Below, in pieces: positions 1 through 10,393 of a stretch of 64,000 bases of DNA. The stretch lies in the NCBI GenBank assembly GCA_029168955.1, contig JAPDOI010000187.1:124001-188000 (forward strand), given 5' to 3'. A program made the translations under genes and the position numbers. The first letter of the stretch is position 1, and each line of letters opens with the position of its first letter. Origin of the DNA: Aplectana chamaeleonis. Taxonomy: Eukaryota > Nematoda > Chromadorea > Rhabditida > Cosmocercidae. The notes below the pieces were generated by a model. The model ran no database searches. It was not told where the DNA came from and was given only the letters and a program-made list of their open reading frames with translations.

Positions 1-91
1 TTAATTCTTTTGAACAAGCGAAATCAAGAGAAAACTGAATAAACCGTTGTTTTGTCAAGCCACGTTGCGTAATTTTTTATCGACGATGAGG

Positions 92-220
92 GACAAGCCA
101 GTAACCGTCGAAATTTCCAAGGGTTGCCCTCGATCCACAGTACCTCTTTCGCGGCGGGACCAGCATGAATTCTCGGCTGAATGCACCCATGGATTCTTGG
201 CACGGTTGTTCGATCAATGT
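92..220 (+). repeat. Left copy of a ~130-bp inverted repeat flanking a retrotransposon
   Basis: This stretch matches the reverse complement of 4390-4510 with scattered substitutions. Shared blocks include the segment around GATCCACAGTACC, the run TCGCGGCGGGACCAGCATG, and GGATTCTTGGCAC. The left copy has about 25 extra bases near 150-175. Similarity fades outside about position 60. The two copies bracket the non-LTR retrotransposon remnant, so they could be the arms of an older fold-back element into which it inserted, or two unrelated insertions of one repeat. Confidence 0.75.
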
Positions 221-781
221 GCCTCACATATTCGACATCACAGTGTACGCCGTGGAAAACTGTTCAAATTAGACGTGTTTTTTTTTTCAAAAACGGCTGA
301 AATTCTTACTGCAAGACCATTTTCTCGTATGTGACGTCATTTTATCGAGCGAATCGATGTTTGTTCGCAGATAGCAGAAATATTGAAGAAAAACGTGAAC
401 TAGAAGACCTTTTTCGTGGTTAATGATATTTTTCACACATTTTAATCATTTTACTCTTCTGTAGTGCTTCAAAAAAACGAATTGACTAACTTCAAATTTG
501 CTTCTCTTCAATCCAGTATGTTATTTTAGCTTTATTCTCTATCTGTTCTTAAAGCCCTCTTTATTGGAAACACTCATGGATGAGTATGACCCTGCGTGAA
601 TTGCTTATGCTTGGAGTAAATAACGAATTAAATGCAACGATTTCAAGTGTGAAACGGAAAACACGGTAATTTAGCATGCACCTCACACTGTTCAGAAAGT
701 GTGCTGAATCAACCATACATATGATTTTATAGATTTTACACATCAATACATACGAATTATATTCTTTAATAAATGAATTTA
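221..781. other. AT-rich stretch, no gene seen
   Basis: I see no recognisable coding sequence, RNA or repeat here. It lies between the left inverted repeat and the 3' end of the minus-strand retrotransposon. Short ORFs in it look random. Confidence 0.6.
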
Positions 782-810
782 CTAAGAGAAGCGTGGCTGC
801 AAGCAGGAAA

Positions 811-1627
811 TTATTCTTTCTTCTTCTTCTGCAGCCTCAAAGTGGTTTTTATCATAGGTTGAGGAACTGGGCGGCCTTCTAGCAGGATCTGGGTCCAAAG
901 GTCCATTGTTGTTAAGGAGGTAGGTCTTTCGGGCACATGAACAAGTGCGCCGTGTCGTGTCCGGGAGCACCACAGTCCGGGCACATGCGTCTGGTCGGCT
1001 GCTGTCGATCTTGTTGACGTAAGACATGAGCAGAATAGAGTGACCACAGCGCAGCGATGCAAAAGATGCTAACATCTGGCTCGTTCTGAGCCGAGTTGAG
1101 ACTCGGACTCGCAAAACCCGAGGCGGCACTGTTCCCAAGATAGGGTCTACAGCCGCCTTTTGCTAGGATATCCTCGAACAAATTGCGTGTGCTCCTCACG
1201 CAGAAGACGAAGCCTTTCCATGTTGGAGTCGGCCCATCTCTGTACATCAACTTTACGAGGGAGCATCGGCGAACGGCGTCCTAATCTGACCTCTCTTATG
1301 GGCTTCATGATTCTTCTTTTGACGGATGATTCGGCTGCCTCAGAACATTAATATACATCTGCTGTGCCTGGAGTTCACAATGCTCCTTGACCGGCAATAT
1401 GCAGGCTTCCGCGTGAAGATGCTCCACCGGGGAGCTCCTTGCACAACCGGTAGCAATTCTAAGCGCAGCATTCTGTACACGCTGCAGCTTATTCCAGGAG
1501 CTGTCAGACACCAGGTGCTGCCACACTGGTGCCCGCATATTCCAGAGCCGGCTGAAGTATTGCTCCTGTAGGTTCTGAACATAGTCTCTCGGCTGCTTCC
1601 CCATGATGTTCCTCCGAGAGCTCTCAA
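811..1627 (-). pseudogene. C-terminal region of the non-LTR reverse transcriptase ORF
   Basis: Fragments in several frames make up the tail of a non-LTR polyprotein. Around 1340-1604 the text NKLQRVQNAALRIATGCAR matches the region that follows the RT domain in Jockey/CR1-type elements, and EHLHAEACILPVKEH follows it. Around 912-1150 a CPDCGAPGHDTAHLFMCP segment is the usual C-terminal cysteine/histidine knuckle. At 811-900 the protein ends with an LWTQ motif and a basic tail. At least two frameshifts separate these parts, so no intact protein can be made. It is continuous with the RT fragment upstream on the same strand. Family recognition rests on motif reading, not on a search. Confidence 0.75.
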
Positions 1628-1987
1628 GATATTAAGTCTAGCCTTGACGACTGTTTCGTTTCTGTTCCGCGTTTTTGTAAACTTCAGTGAGGATCAGCAA
1701 TTTAGGCCAAGCAGCTTGGGGAATTTTGCTGCTGGCAACAGGTCACCATCCCATTTGACATCTGGATGGGCACTGTGTTCCTTGCAGTGTTCGTTGTGAA
1801 CACTGGAAACAGAGGATTTTGCGGCAGAGACTGTGAGCATCATTTTATCGAGGAAGAGCTTCAACCGACGAGATAGGCGCTGATCTTGGTTAGCGGCTAT
1901 CTGCAGGTCACAGATCCTGGCACATGATGGTGATGTCGCTCGGCATACATAACAATCCTTACATCATTGGGAGGCTCGGGAATGTCC

Positions 1988-3023
1988 TCAAGATACAGGC
2001 TGAATAGGGCAGGGGGACAACACTCCGCCTTGCGGAACACCGATTCGCTGCCATTGGAATGCTATCGGATACATGCGATTCTGGAACAGAACCTTAGCAC
2101 GGCGGCCTTTAGTGAACGCTGCAATCCATCGCTTCTGCCATGATGGTAGCGACGACTTCCGAGCAGCGTTTCTCGGACAGCAGTCCCGCAAGTTAACAGA
2201 GTCAAAACGCTTTGCTCAGGTCGAGGGCGACGGCCACCGTTCTCAGGGGCTTTCGCATGTTGAACCCATCGACCGCAAAGCTCACGATCTCCAATAGAGC
2301 TGTAGTAGCGGAGTGAAGTTTCCTGAACCCATGCTGATGCCGTTGTCGCTCATTTTGATCAGCCAGGTCCGTCACGATCAACTTTTTCAGCTAATTTAGC
2401 GACGGGCGATAACAGGCTTATTGGTCGAAAGCCCATTGCCGTGCTTTTGGGACTTGGCTCTGGCTTTGGCAACGGTATCACATTGGCTGTCTTCCAAGCT
2501 TGGGGTAGAGTGCAGGTCCGGAAAGAAGTGTTAATGATATCTGGGCAAGCATCGGTAGAAGTTCCGTGGGGAAGCTTCTTCCAGGATGGCTGGGGAGATA
2601 CCGTCAGGTCCGATAGCCTTTCGTAATTCCGCATTTCTTGATAGCCTTCTCTACTTGCGTGAGAGTAAAGGCCTCAGAAGCGTTCATGAGCGGCAACCGG
2701 CTCAGTTCTCTAACCGTGACTCTGTTCTCGCACGCCTCGCTTTGGCACGTGTGATGAAGAAGTTCGTTGCCGAGCGCATAAGCAGCCGCTTTCCTGATTT
2801 GAAGACGTTCTTCTCGAACTCAATAGCGGAGCTCATCGAGGGGAGCGGACTTGCCGGAAATTTTCCTCAACACTTTCCACGTCGTAGTTCCGTCAGCCTT
2901 GAAATTCAGCTTTTCAGTGAACTTCTCCCAGCATTCCTTCTTGTTCTTATCCAGATCCTGCTCGATCTCGTTATCCAGCACAGCTATGTCCGGGTCTAGA
3001 TGGTCTGCGGCTCTCTTTCTCAT
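1988..3023 (-). pseudogene. Reverse transcriptase domain fragments
   Basis: Minus-strand fragments carry the hallmarks of a non-LTR reverse transcriptase. Near 2440-2560 the text WKTANVIPLPKP and then GFRPISLLSPVAKLAEK correspond to the fingers motif. Near 2010-2040 GVPQGGVLSP is the motif just before the catalytic palm. The upstream part at 2820-3023 holds a WEKFTEKLNF segment typical of the endonuclease-RT linker. The catalytic aspartate pair motif is not seen intact; the sequence downstream of GVPQGGVLSP is frameshifted. Role: copying element RNA into a nicked target. It is a relic here. Which clade it belongs to needs a tree of the joined fragments. Confidence 0.8.
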
Positions 3024-3297
3024 CTCTGGTTCTTATCTTCTGCAGTATTTCAAGCTTTGACATTTGGAAAAAAAAGGTCTTGACACGACCCTCAGGAATT
3101 GCTGCTTTCATGGCCTTGCGGATGGGCACTTGTTAGATGGCGCTCTTTCTGATGAACATCACCATTCCATGGGTAGCGTCGACCGCATGGCGAAGTGCAA
3201 CATCTCTGAACAGGGTCCAGTCTGCTAGGGCCTAAATTAAGTATAAAGTACGATGACGAAAACCAGAGTAAGGGTTACAAGAGAGTCAGAGAGAGAC

Positions 3298-4047
3298 TCA
3301 ATATAGACAAAGACGGAATGTGATCGCTGGAGAGAGTTGTGGATGTGGACCACGTGCAAGCATTAGAGAGATTGATGACACAAGGGAGATGTCTGGGCTA
3401 GAAGGTCGGCCGTTGGCAGGGAGACGAGTGGGCTGGTCATCATTGAGGATAACCAGGCTTCTTCCATACTCCTCAGCCCATTCTTTCGACATCTTCCTCT
3501 GGCGTCAGAATCAAGAGCGGAAACAGAACGTGTGAGCATTGAAGTCACCTGCAAAGACAGCTGAAGGGGAGAGTGAGCAGTCGTACAACTGCTTAAGGAG
3601 GGGAATAGGATTATAAGAGGGGGGGACAAGATGATATAGGAGGAATATATATGTTAAATACCAGAGATAAAGGGGTTTTGAGGGGGAGGTGGACAGGAAT
3701 GTACTGAGAGTACCGTCCTTAGGAGTATTAGGGATAATATGAGAAGGTAAGGCAGATTGAACTGAAAGTAGACACTCCGCCCCCAAGAGCTGTCCTTGGC
3801 ATGTGATAGGCGTGGTGTAGCCCGGAAATGTTAGGTTGGGGATAAGTGGTAGATGGAGAGAGCTTGGTTTCTTGAACCATGATAAACATCCGGGTGATGA
3901 GAACGTGCGAATTTGAGAGAGTTCAGATAACTTGTTGCGAAGGCCGTTGAGATTGAATGTGAACAATGGAGGTAAGGGGGCGGTTGGTAATTGAGGAATC
4001 AGAGTTGTTGGGGGCAGAGCATAGAACACAACGAAAGGATGAGTCAT
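3298..4047 (-). pseudogene. AP-like endonuclease domain of the non-LTR element
   Basis: The 178-residue reading 3511-4047 starts with FNLNGLRNKLSEL, the usual first beta strand of exonuclease/endonuclease/phosphatase-fold nucleases, and ends with VFAGDFNAH, the GDFN motif that holds a catalytic aspartate and asparagine. The next fragment (3298-3492) carries LNDDQPTRLPANGRPSSPDI, the conserved tail with the SPDI motif. The two lie in different frames, so at least one frameshift separates them. In the family this domain nicks target DNA to prime reverse transcription. Here it is disrupted. Confidence 0.8.
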
Positions 4048-4125
4048 GATGCCTCACAGAGACTGAGGCCCGAACAGGAGAAGTGCACCCTACCTTTGGC
4101 ATCCGGGAAGCACTGGACACTTGTT

Positions 4126-4386
4126 TTATGCCAGGTAACATCCTCGTCCGCAGGTGGCACATGGATACTTCCGTGCTGGACCTGGATTCCTCTCGACGCC
4201 GGCCCTTTGTAATAAAATCCTCAGGAGAGCTGCGGCCGACCAGCACCTCTCCTCCATGACAAAACCCCTCTTCTCGGAGGGGTTGACGTCGGTTTGGCAC
4301 GGAGGCGATCTTCTTTCTCCACACTGCCACGGCACGAACGTACGACATCTCGTGGTGCAGCAGGAAATTATTGGACATATTGACAT
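4126..4386 (-). pseudogene. N-terminal segment with 2A-like GVERNPGP motif and cysteine cluster
   Basis: An 86-residue minus-strand reading holds AALLRILLQRAGVERNPGP followed at once by a CATCGRGC cluster. The 2A-like core GVERNPGP is encoded by 4177-4200. 2A and 2A-like sequences (consensus D-V/I-E-x-N-P-G-P) cause ribosomes to skip the last glycine-proline bond, and related motifs are known at the start of ORFs in APE-type non-LTR elements of trypanosomes and animals. Here the leading aspartate is replaced by glycine, which often weakens or abolishes skipping. The cysteine cluster looks like the start of a zinc finger that then runs out of frame. The reading ends soon after. Confidence 0.6.
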
Positions 4387-4389
4387 ACC

Positions 4390-4510
4390 GATCGATCAAG
4401 TGTGCCAAGAATCCATACAAGTTAAGAATCCATGCTGGTCCCGCCGCGAAAAGGGGTACTGTGGATCGGGGGCAAGCCCTATGGAAATTTTGACCGTTAC
4501 TGGTTTGTCG
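4390..4510 (-). repeat. Right copy of the ~130-bp inverted repeat
   Basis: This is the inverted partner of 92-220. The best matching blocks are the run CATGCTGGTCCCGCCGCGAA and the GTACTGTGGATCG block. Similarity becomes weak beyond about 4530. It sits a few bases outside the 5' end of the minus-strand retrotransposon. Confidence 0.75.
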
Positions 4511-4514
4511 TGAT

Positions 4515-5681
4515 GAGGGCGGTCAAAAGTCAAAAATTTAGGATGGGTTTGTTAGAATTTTCCGGGCCTGAAACCGTACATTTGGGGAGGATCGTGAAAT
4601 TTCTGGGAAATTATTTTATTCTGCTGTGGGGTCGTAGCCTCTCTTGAGGTCCGGCATGGTAGTTTCGTCAACGCCCGCCGCTACTTGAGCAATTTGAGAT
4701 CTGTCATAACTCCGGTCATGTTCGTATAGGGTCGCTCAGCGGTTATCGGAGTTTTGTTATCAGCATTTCAAAAAAATTATTTCGTGTGGGAATTACTTCC
4801 GGCTTTTAAGGCCAGTCCAAACTCGGTAATTTTTGGTTATTATGCTGCGGTCATCGACGGTGTTTGGGAGCTCTGTCAACATGAGCTGAGAATGTTAAAG
4901 CAAACGTTTAGTCCCTGTTCGAAACAACAGCTAAAATTCTCTGTTTACAGGGCAAACGCGGAGTATGCAGGGGAAGGTACCCAACCTTCAAGGCACAATT
5001 AAAAACTGACCCAGAGTTTCGGTAGAAGTCTCTTTCGTGGGTCTTCCGGTCTTTAACAATTTAGCGGAATATTCCCTTTCGCCGTGAGTCTTCCAGTAAT
5101 CACCTCATTTTACGTCAACCTTGTAATTCCTCTATTTCAACTGAGTAAATTGAATTAATTTTCTGAGGGTTTATAGGGGGAAACAACTAACCTCAGAACT
5201 TCACCGTGTTCCTACGTTAGACATTCTGAACTATTTTTATAGTCTTGTTGGGATGGAAGGAGCCTCCTGCCCAGTTCGAGGATAAACGTGCGATGCGCTG
5301 TGCGGTGTTCCGGGGAATGAAGGGTGAATGCGGCGTTTTTTCGCCGCAAGCGCAGTCACATTTGGTCCGGCCGGATCTGGGCTCAAGCGATCCTCTGTCC
5401 CTTTTCTTTGCACGGGATCAACAAGCCACGTTATGTGCATGTGGTAACTGAATTGATATCTCACCAATTGGTGAAATTCTTCCCAACCCGGTAAGTTGCC
5501 GGTTTGTGTTTCTATCCTTTTTCAATGCCGATACTTTTTACTCATTTGAGCTGCCGTTTTGAGTATTAGCTATTACCGGCCCTGTTAGACTCCAGTAGTC
5601 ACGTGTGCTAGGTTTCTTAACATGACGCGGTTTGTTTGAATTGAGAAAATCACACGCACTACCTCATATTCGGATTCTTAT
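4515..5681. other. Unexplained interval, no gene supported
   Basis: Only short ORFs are present. The longest plus-strand reading (4754-5002, 82 aa) and a pair at 5237-5467 match nothing I recognise. A possible intron acceptor (TCTGTTTACAG) lies near 4950 but I cannot link it to a convincing exon pair. Confidence 0.5.
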
Positions 5682-6342
5682 TAAAGGTAAAGCATACACG
5701 CTCACAAACATGGTTGAGATAAGAGCATTATTAGCGCTGACGATCGCACGGTTCCTTACCATACAGTCAACGGTGCTTCAGAAGCGCCGTAAACCATTCA
5801 GTTTGACAGAATTCGAGCATTCCCGCTCTATAAAGACTGTGGAAACTCCTGCCTCTACGAATAACAAATGAATGGAAGAGTGAGGCATGTGGAAGCATTT
5901 GATAATTTAGAGCTAAATAACACATCAAATGAGAGCGCGCCACGAGAGACATTAGCCATTCTGATTGACTGGAATATAATCATGTCTAGTTTGTTGATGA
6001 AATGTCTATCTTTAAAGCCACCCTGCAATAGAGCGGTATCGTAGCGATGGGAATCAATCGTGTATTTAAACAAGTTATAACTGTGAAGCTTAACTGCTTT
6101 CGTTTCTCTCGTAGACTCATCATTTGATAGTGCCATTTCACCAAATTATCAAGTGCTTCCTGACATGCCTCACCTTCATTACTGTTATTCGTAGGTGGTC
6201 TCCACAGGCTTTATGATTTTGGAATGCTCTATCCTATCAACCTGGATGGTTTTCACGCTTCAAACGCCGTTGACGACATGGTAAAGGCCGTGCGGTCTAT
6301 TCATGCCCTATCAACCATGTTTGTGAGCGTGTATGCTGCCTA
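5682..6342. repeat. TIR element, TAAAGGCAGCATACACG family (type D), copy 1
   Basis: The left end contains GCATACACGCTCACAAACAT; the right end carries the inverse, ATGTTTGTGAGCGTGTATGC, followed by TGCCTAAA. The inner arms also match: a TTTACCATACAGTCAACG-type block on the left against an inverse block near 6265-6290. TA dinucleotides sit at both outer edges, as expected for TA-targeting (Tc1/mariner-type) non-autonomous elements. There is no coding content. Related copies are at 17384-17778 and 19143-19819. Confidence 0.7.
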
Positions 6343-7147
6343 AATTTCATGAAAATTAAACAGCGCGAAGCAATATGGAATCCGGCATATAAATTGAATT
6401 ATTTTCAGAATTCGTTACGATGATGACGACCAAGTAAGTGGAAGATTTTCAAACGCATATGCTTCAATCTCAGCTCCCATCGCTCGCACCTTTTGTACCC
6501 TATGCCAAATTTTGTGTGTACTCTATATCATACAGCGTAAAATCACGAATATGTATTTCTACCAGCCCACCACCTTAGGGTTGTTCAAGCACTCCCTCCA
6601 TTGTGCTCGTTCGGGAAGCGCGTGTCGTCACGCAGAATTCGCTGCTCGAATCATGATAAATGATCACTATTGTGCATAATCAGTTAGACTGTTTTTGATC
6701 TGTCTTTTTTTTTGAACAGTTCTATTTTTTCGCTAAACCGATTCTCTGTTCCGCTCTGTGATAATTCACGAGTAGTCTGGCAGTGCCCGTTGATTTCCGC
6801 TTCTGGGAATGAATCCGCCGTCCATTTGCCCTTGGTCGAAGCCAGTCACTCGATGATGAAGATTAAGGTGTTCTGGAGCGAGTCCTAAAGGACGATGCCA
6901 TTGTCCTTGCGTTGTAATTGATATATTTGACTTTCCAGCCGACTCATGTATGGTCTTTCTGGAGCTCGTTAATTGTTCGCCCAATGTATTCTGAACTACA
7001 TGATTTAGAATAATATAATCAAATATTTTGTTCATGAACGAATGATCTGTAATAAAGATCGATGCTGCCGCCTTCGCATAGGTTTCAGCACTCCCACGTT
7101 ATTCATTCGCATTCGAGTCGCCGTTGGAAAGATTTCGATGAACCAAC
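6343..7147. other. No gene seen
   Basis: AT-rich DNA with only short random-looking ORFs; no repeat match found inside the window. Confidence 0.5.
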
Positions 7148-7450
7148 TTCGTAAATCGTTTTTCTGTTTTCTCTGCCTATCTTGAAAACGGTCCCAGTAT
7201 CGCTTGATTCCAATGCGGCCGTATTGTCATCTGGAGTAGTTCAAGACCTGCGGAACGGAAGTATAAGGGCCACCCTCAAAAATTCGAAGCTTGCGGAAGC
7301 ATCGTGGACGATTGTCCCAGTGCCTTCAACTTCCGTCATTTGCAACCGATCTAGTCGATACCACCTTGAATAGAGAGAGGCTGGGGATGAAGGGAAGAAC
7401 GGGCTATCAATCGCACAACCGTCGCTCATTTAGCCACTGCTGAGCTCGAA
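7148..7450 (+). repeat. Fragment of the type B TIR element (AAAGGCAGTGTTCACGAT family)
   Basis: This stretch matches the interior of 20320-20570 and the reverse complement of part of 13600-13900. Shared landmarks are CGTTTTTCTG followed by CTATCTTGAAAACGG, then TTCCGTC and GCAACCGATCTA, then TAGAGAGAGGCTG. The AAAGGCAGTG terminus is not visible here, so the copy is truncated on the left. Confidence 0.65.
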
Positions 7451-10319
7451 AGATCGTAAAAGGGGCGTGCCAAAGTGGCTATCCTCGATGGGGACGCACC
7501 AGGTGGCTTCCTATATCTCTTAATTTTTCGAGGAATTCGAGAGCTTGCACTCGGCAGATGTTATATCCGGGTGGGTCTACTTGACAGTTATGTGGAATAT
7601 CCAGACGGCCTCAGCTTTGGGCTGTGCCTTTTCGAAGAGGAGTCTGAAGTCTTAAAAACGAAAATCCGACTTTCCACCAGCTGCCTCAACCCGTTCACAC
7701 CCCCGACTTTACCCACTTTTCGCCACATAAGCAGTCCAGATCCACCAAGACGAGGATGAATTAATAACGAATCGCTCCTATCGACTCCCCGCCCCAAAGT
7801 ATAATGCACACTAATCTCACAATCAGGAAATCAAATTGGTGGTTTCCATGGCTTAATTAGGCATCTTACAACATCTGGCGGCAAGTGCGCACCTCAGTTC
7901 CTCTAAAAGTGAGGTACAATAAGTGCGAAGCTCATCTATACACATCGAATGAGAAATAAAAGATTCCAAATTTCTTTTAAAACTTTGAAAAGGCGAATTT
8001 TTGAAAAATCCTGACATTATGCGGCTCTTAGCGCCTTCGCACCTGATTTTAGTGATTAGATGATGAATCCAAGTGAGTATCTAGAGGCCTTCTCATCAAA
8101 AGCTCATTTTCTCGAGGTTTGAATCATTCTTTACCACTTAATTTCCACTGTCCGAAACTCCAAGGCAAGATTTCAAAGTAATTTTTCTGACAAGATCCAG
8201 AAGCAATCACAGAGCACACAGCAGAGTTGAGGGTCTCTTTCCATATATGCCGGAAATTTCAGTCGGGGTCAACCTTCCACTGCAAACAGGAGATGCTTCT
8301 ATGATCACCTCCCCCACTCCTTCGTCAGCCAAGTATTGTTAAAGATGCGCGATTTCGCTTGCAGAGCTCATACATTGTAATAGAATGCTCGTATCCAGAG
8401 TTGTCTGAACAGATTCCACTTGTGCAAGCCTCATCGGAGTCCCTCCGCGCTGTCCACGCCCCTTTTGTGCAAAACATGATAGGTCACTTTTTATACCAAA
8501 AAGTCTCGCGAGCGTGAAAAGATCGCCATTCGTTACCACTCGCGTAAAAGTAGCGAATAGTGCCAGCGATAGCGAATCAGTGAAACTCCAGAGTCATTCT
8601 AGGCCAGGGTACGGCACGAAATAGGCCAATTTCACTCGGACCTCTCATGGGGCAAGAGCCAAATTCAGGTGATTTTCGCAGACTCCCCACCAGAGACGGT
8701 TATTTGACTTGGTTTGTATAATGTTTGAAGTGAGTAGTGTGATCGAATTCGTCGTGAAAAAACTGAATGCAAACAGTGTATATCCCCATTCAGTATTGTC
8801 CACTTATGTCCCAACGAAGTTTGAGACATCCCCATCCCTCCCCTTCCACCACAGTGCCAAAGATCTGGTTCCCCTGTGGATATCCATGCGACAGGCCTGT
8901 CGTGGTTGTAAGTGGTCGCCGATATTGCGCTGTCAGCGGCGCGGCACACAGTGCATTTCAGCACGATCCAACGATCGATATTATAAGAGCGCACTTTGCC
9001 GCGCCGCTCGGCAGTGGAACTACAACGACCCCTAACAATGGCCATAGGCATAGCTTCGTTGCATGGAGCCATGTACTTCCATCAACCTTCACCTCTGGTG
9101 TGAAGGGGTGGGGACCTTCACCATTGGGGAAAACCGCCGACAACCGGTGAAACGCCCCGAAAAGAACGAAAGTGACCCAACGCTCATGCAATTCAATTTC
9201 GAGATTTGATGCGGTGTCACGTTGCCGGTTTTTCGTCCATAACTTTTTTGTGCTTTGAAAGAACCTTTGCAAGCACATTGTTTTCGAAATCCAATGAAAT
9301 TCTGCTATTGCAAAACAGACAAAAACTTCCATGACTCACTGCAAATGAATTGGAGACACCTAATTGATAAGGGTAGGGCATAAAAAGGAATTCAGAGCGG
9401 TGTGTCTTCACCACACACCGTTCTTTCTCCAGGATCATGGTTGAAGCCGTCAAATGGCAAAGATTGCGCCGCTTGGGCCAGGAGGCAAAAATCGCGCTCT
9501 TTGAAGATATCGATCGCCGTATGCTCTGGGCATGATAATGCCCACGTCGTGGTTATCTACAAGCAAGACACGTATAAATGTGTCCCGTCGCTGAAAAAAA
9601 AACTAGCCGCCCCAGCTAGGAGATTGGATCTATTGAAAGTGAAGTGGTAAAGACTCACATGGCACGACATACGTGTCTCTGACTCGCACTTCAACCACGA
9701 TAGACGTCTCCTGTCTTGTGAGCAACGGCGATCTTCAAAGGCAACGACTGCACTGCCCCCAAGTTTCTAGCGGTTAAATTCTGCACATGCCCCTCAACTC
9801 ACTGAGGGGCGAGAAGAGACAGCTCAAACGGTGAAGCAAGATATGCCAAAATCAAACAAAACCTAGGAAGAATTTTTACATGAAGGGCTTGAATCTTCAT
9901 GATTTTAATGTTTCTGTGGTAGTCCAAAATTTTGCATCGAAAAGCGTTTTCTGTGTTTAAGAAAAGATGTTCTTCTTCCTTTCAGCTGATTTCAGTTTAT
10001 AAAGGCATTATTTTTGCCTAGCCTTATTGATTTTATTCATAACTTATTGGTAATGGAGATAGAGATCTTTGATGAAGGTTGTTTTCGAACCATTATTAGA
10101 ATTTACAGTCGAGCTAGTAGTTTCGGTTTGAAGTCATTTTCTCTTTGATCCTTCAGTTTATCATTCATTTTTACGAAACACCAGTTTCGCCTTCGTGTAA
10201 TCCTTTACTACGTGGTTTGATAGGCCCGTGAAAATTGTTTTTGAAATCGACGTAAAACTCTGCCCACACAGTTGTGCCCACACAGTTCATGTGTGAATAA
10301 CTGAGTGATGCAGAACGGG
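7451..10319. other. Long interval without a supported gene
   Basis: Several overlapping ORFs of 60-135 aa occur on both strands, the longest at 8665-9072 (minus) and 8767-9150 (plus). They shadow each other and match no family I recognise. The 8700-9450 part has higher GC and looks like a low-copy interspersed sequence rather than a gene. Confidence 0.45.
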
Positions 10320-10393
10320 GTGTCGGTGGTGTAATGGTAATGACTCGTTCGCCCTGAAAGCGTGCAACGGCGGTTCGAGTCCTGCCTGACATC
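10320..10393 (+). tRNA. tRNA-like sequence (degenerate tRNA or tRNA-derived SINE head)
   Basis: A 74-base stretch has a good A box (TGGTGTAATGG) and a perfect B box (GGTTCGAGTCC). The acceptor stem pairs over all seven positions (GTGTCGG with CTGACAT, two G-T wobbles). A TTTT pol III stop signal follows at about 10397. Against a working gene: the T stem has two mismatches, the D stem two, the anticodon stem one, and the anticodon loop lacks the invariant T33. I therefore cannot assign an anticodon. It is more likely a tRNA pseudogene or the head of a short interspersed element. Confidence 0.55.

Larger units (their letters stand above)
782..4386 (-). mobile_element. Decayed non-LTR retrotransposon (Jockey/CR1-like), about 3.6 kb
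   Basis: Read on the minus strand, the order is a 2A-like motif with a short cysteine cluster, an AP-type endonuclease, a reverse transcriptase, and a C-terminal region ending in a C-x2-C-type knuckle. This is the order of APE-type non-LTR elements. All domains are broken by frameshifts and stops, so the copy is dead. The very end reads as a basic KKKKE tail before a stop near 811 or 782. The C-terminal LWTQ-type motif and the knuckle suggest the Jockey/CR1/L2 side of the non-LTR tree; the exact clade is unresolved. Flanking inverted repeats at 92-220 and 4390-4510 suggest nesting in an older repeat. Confidence 0.85.

Noticed and set aside
8665..9150. Overlapping 108-135 aa ORFs on both strands as genes
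   Set aside because: The readings shadow each other, contain no recognisable domain and no paired splice sites.
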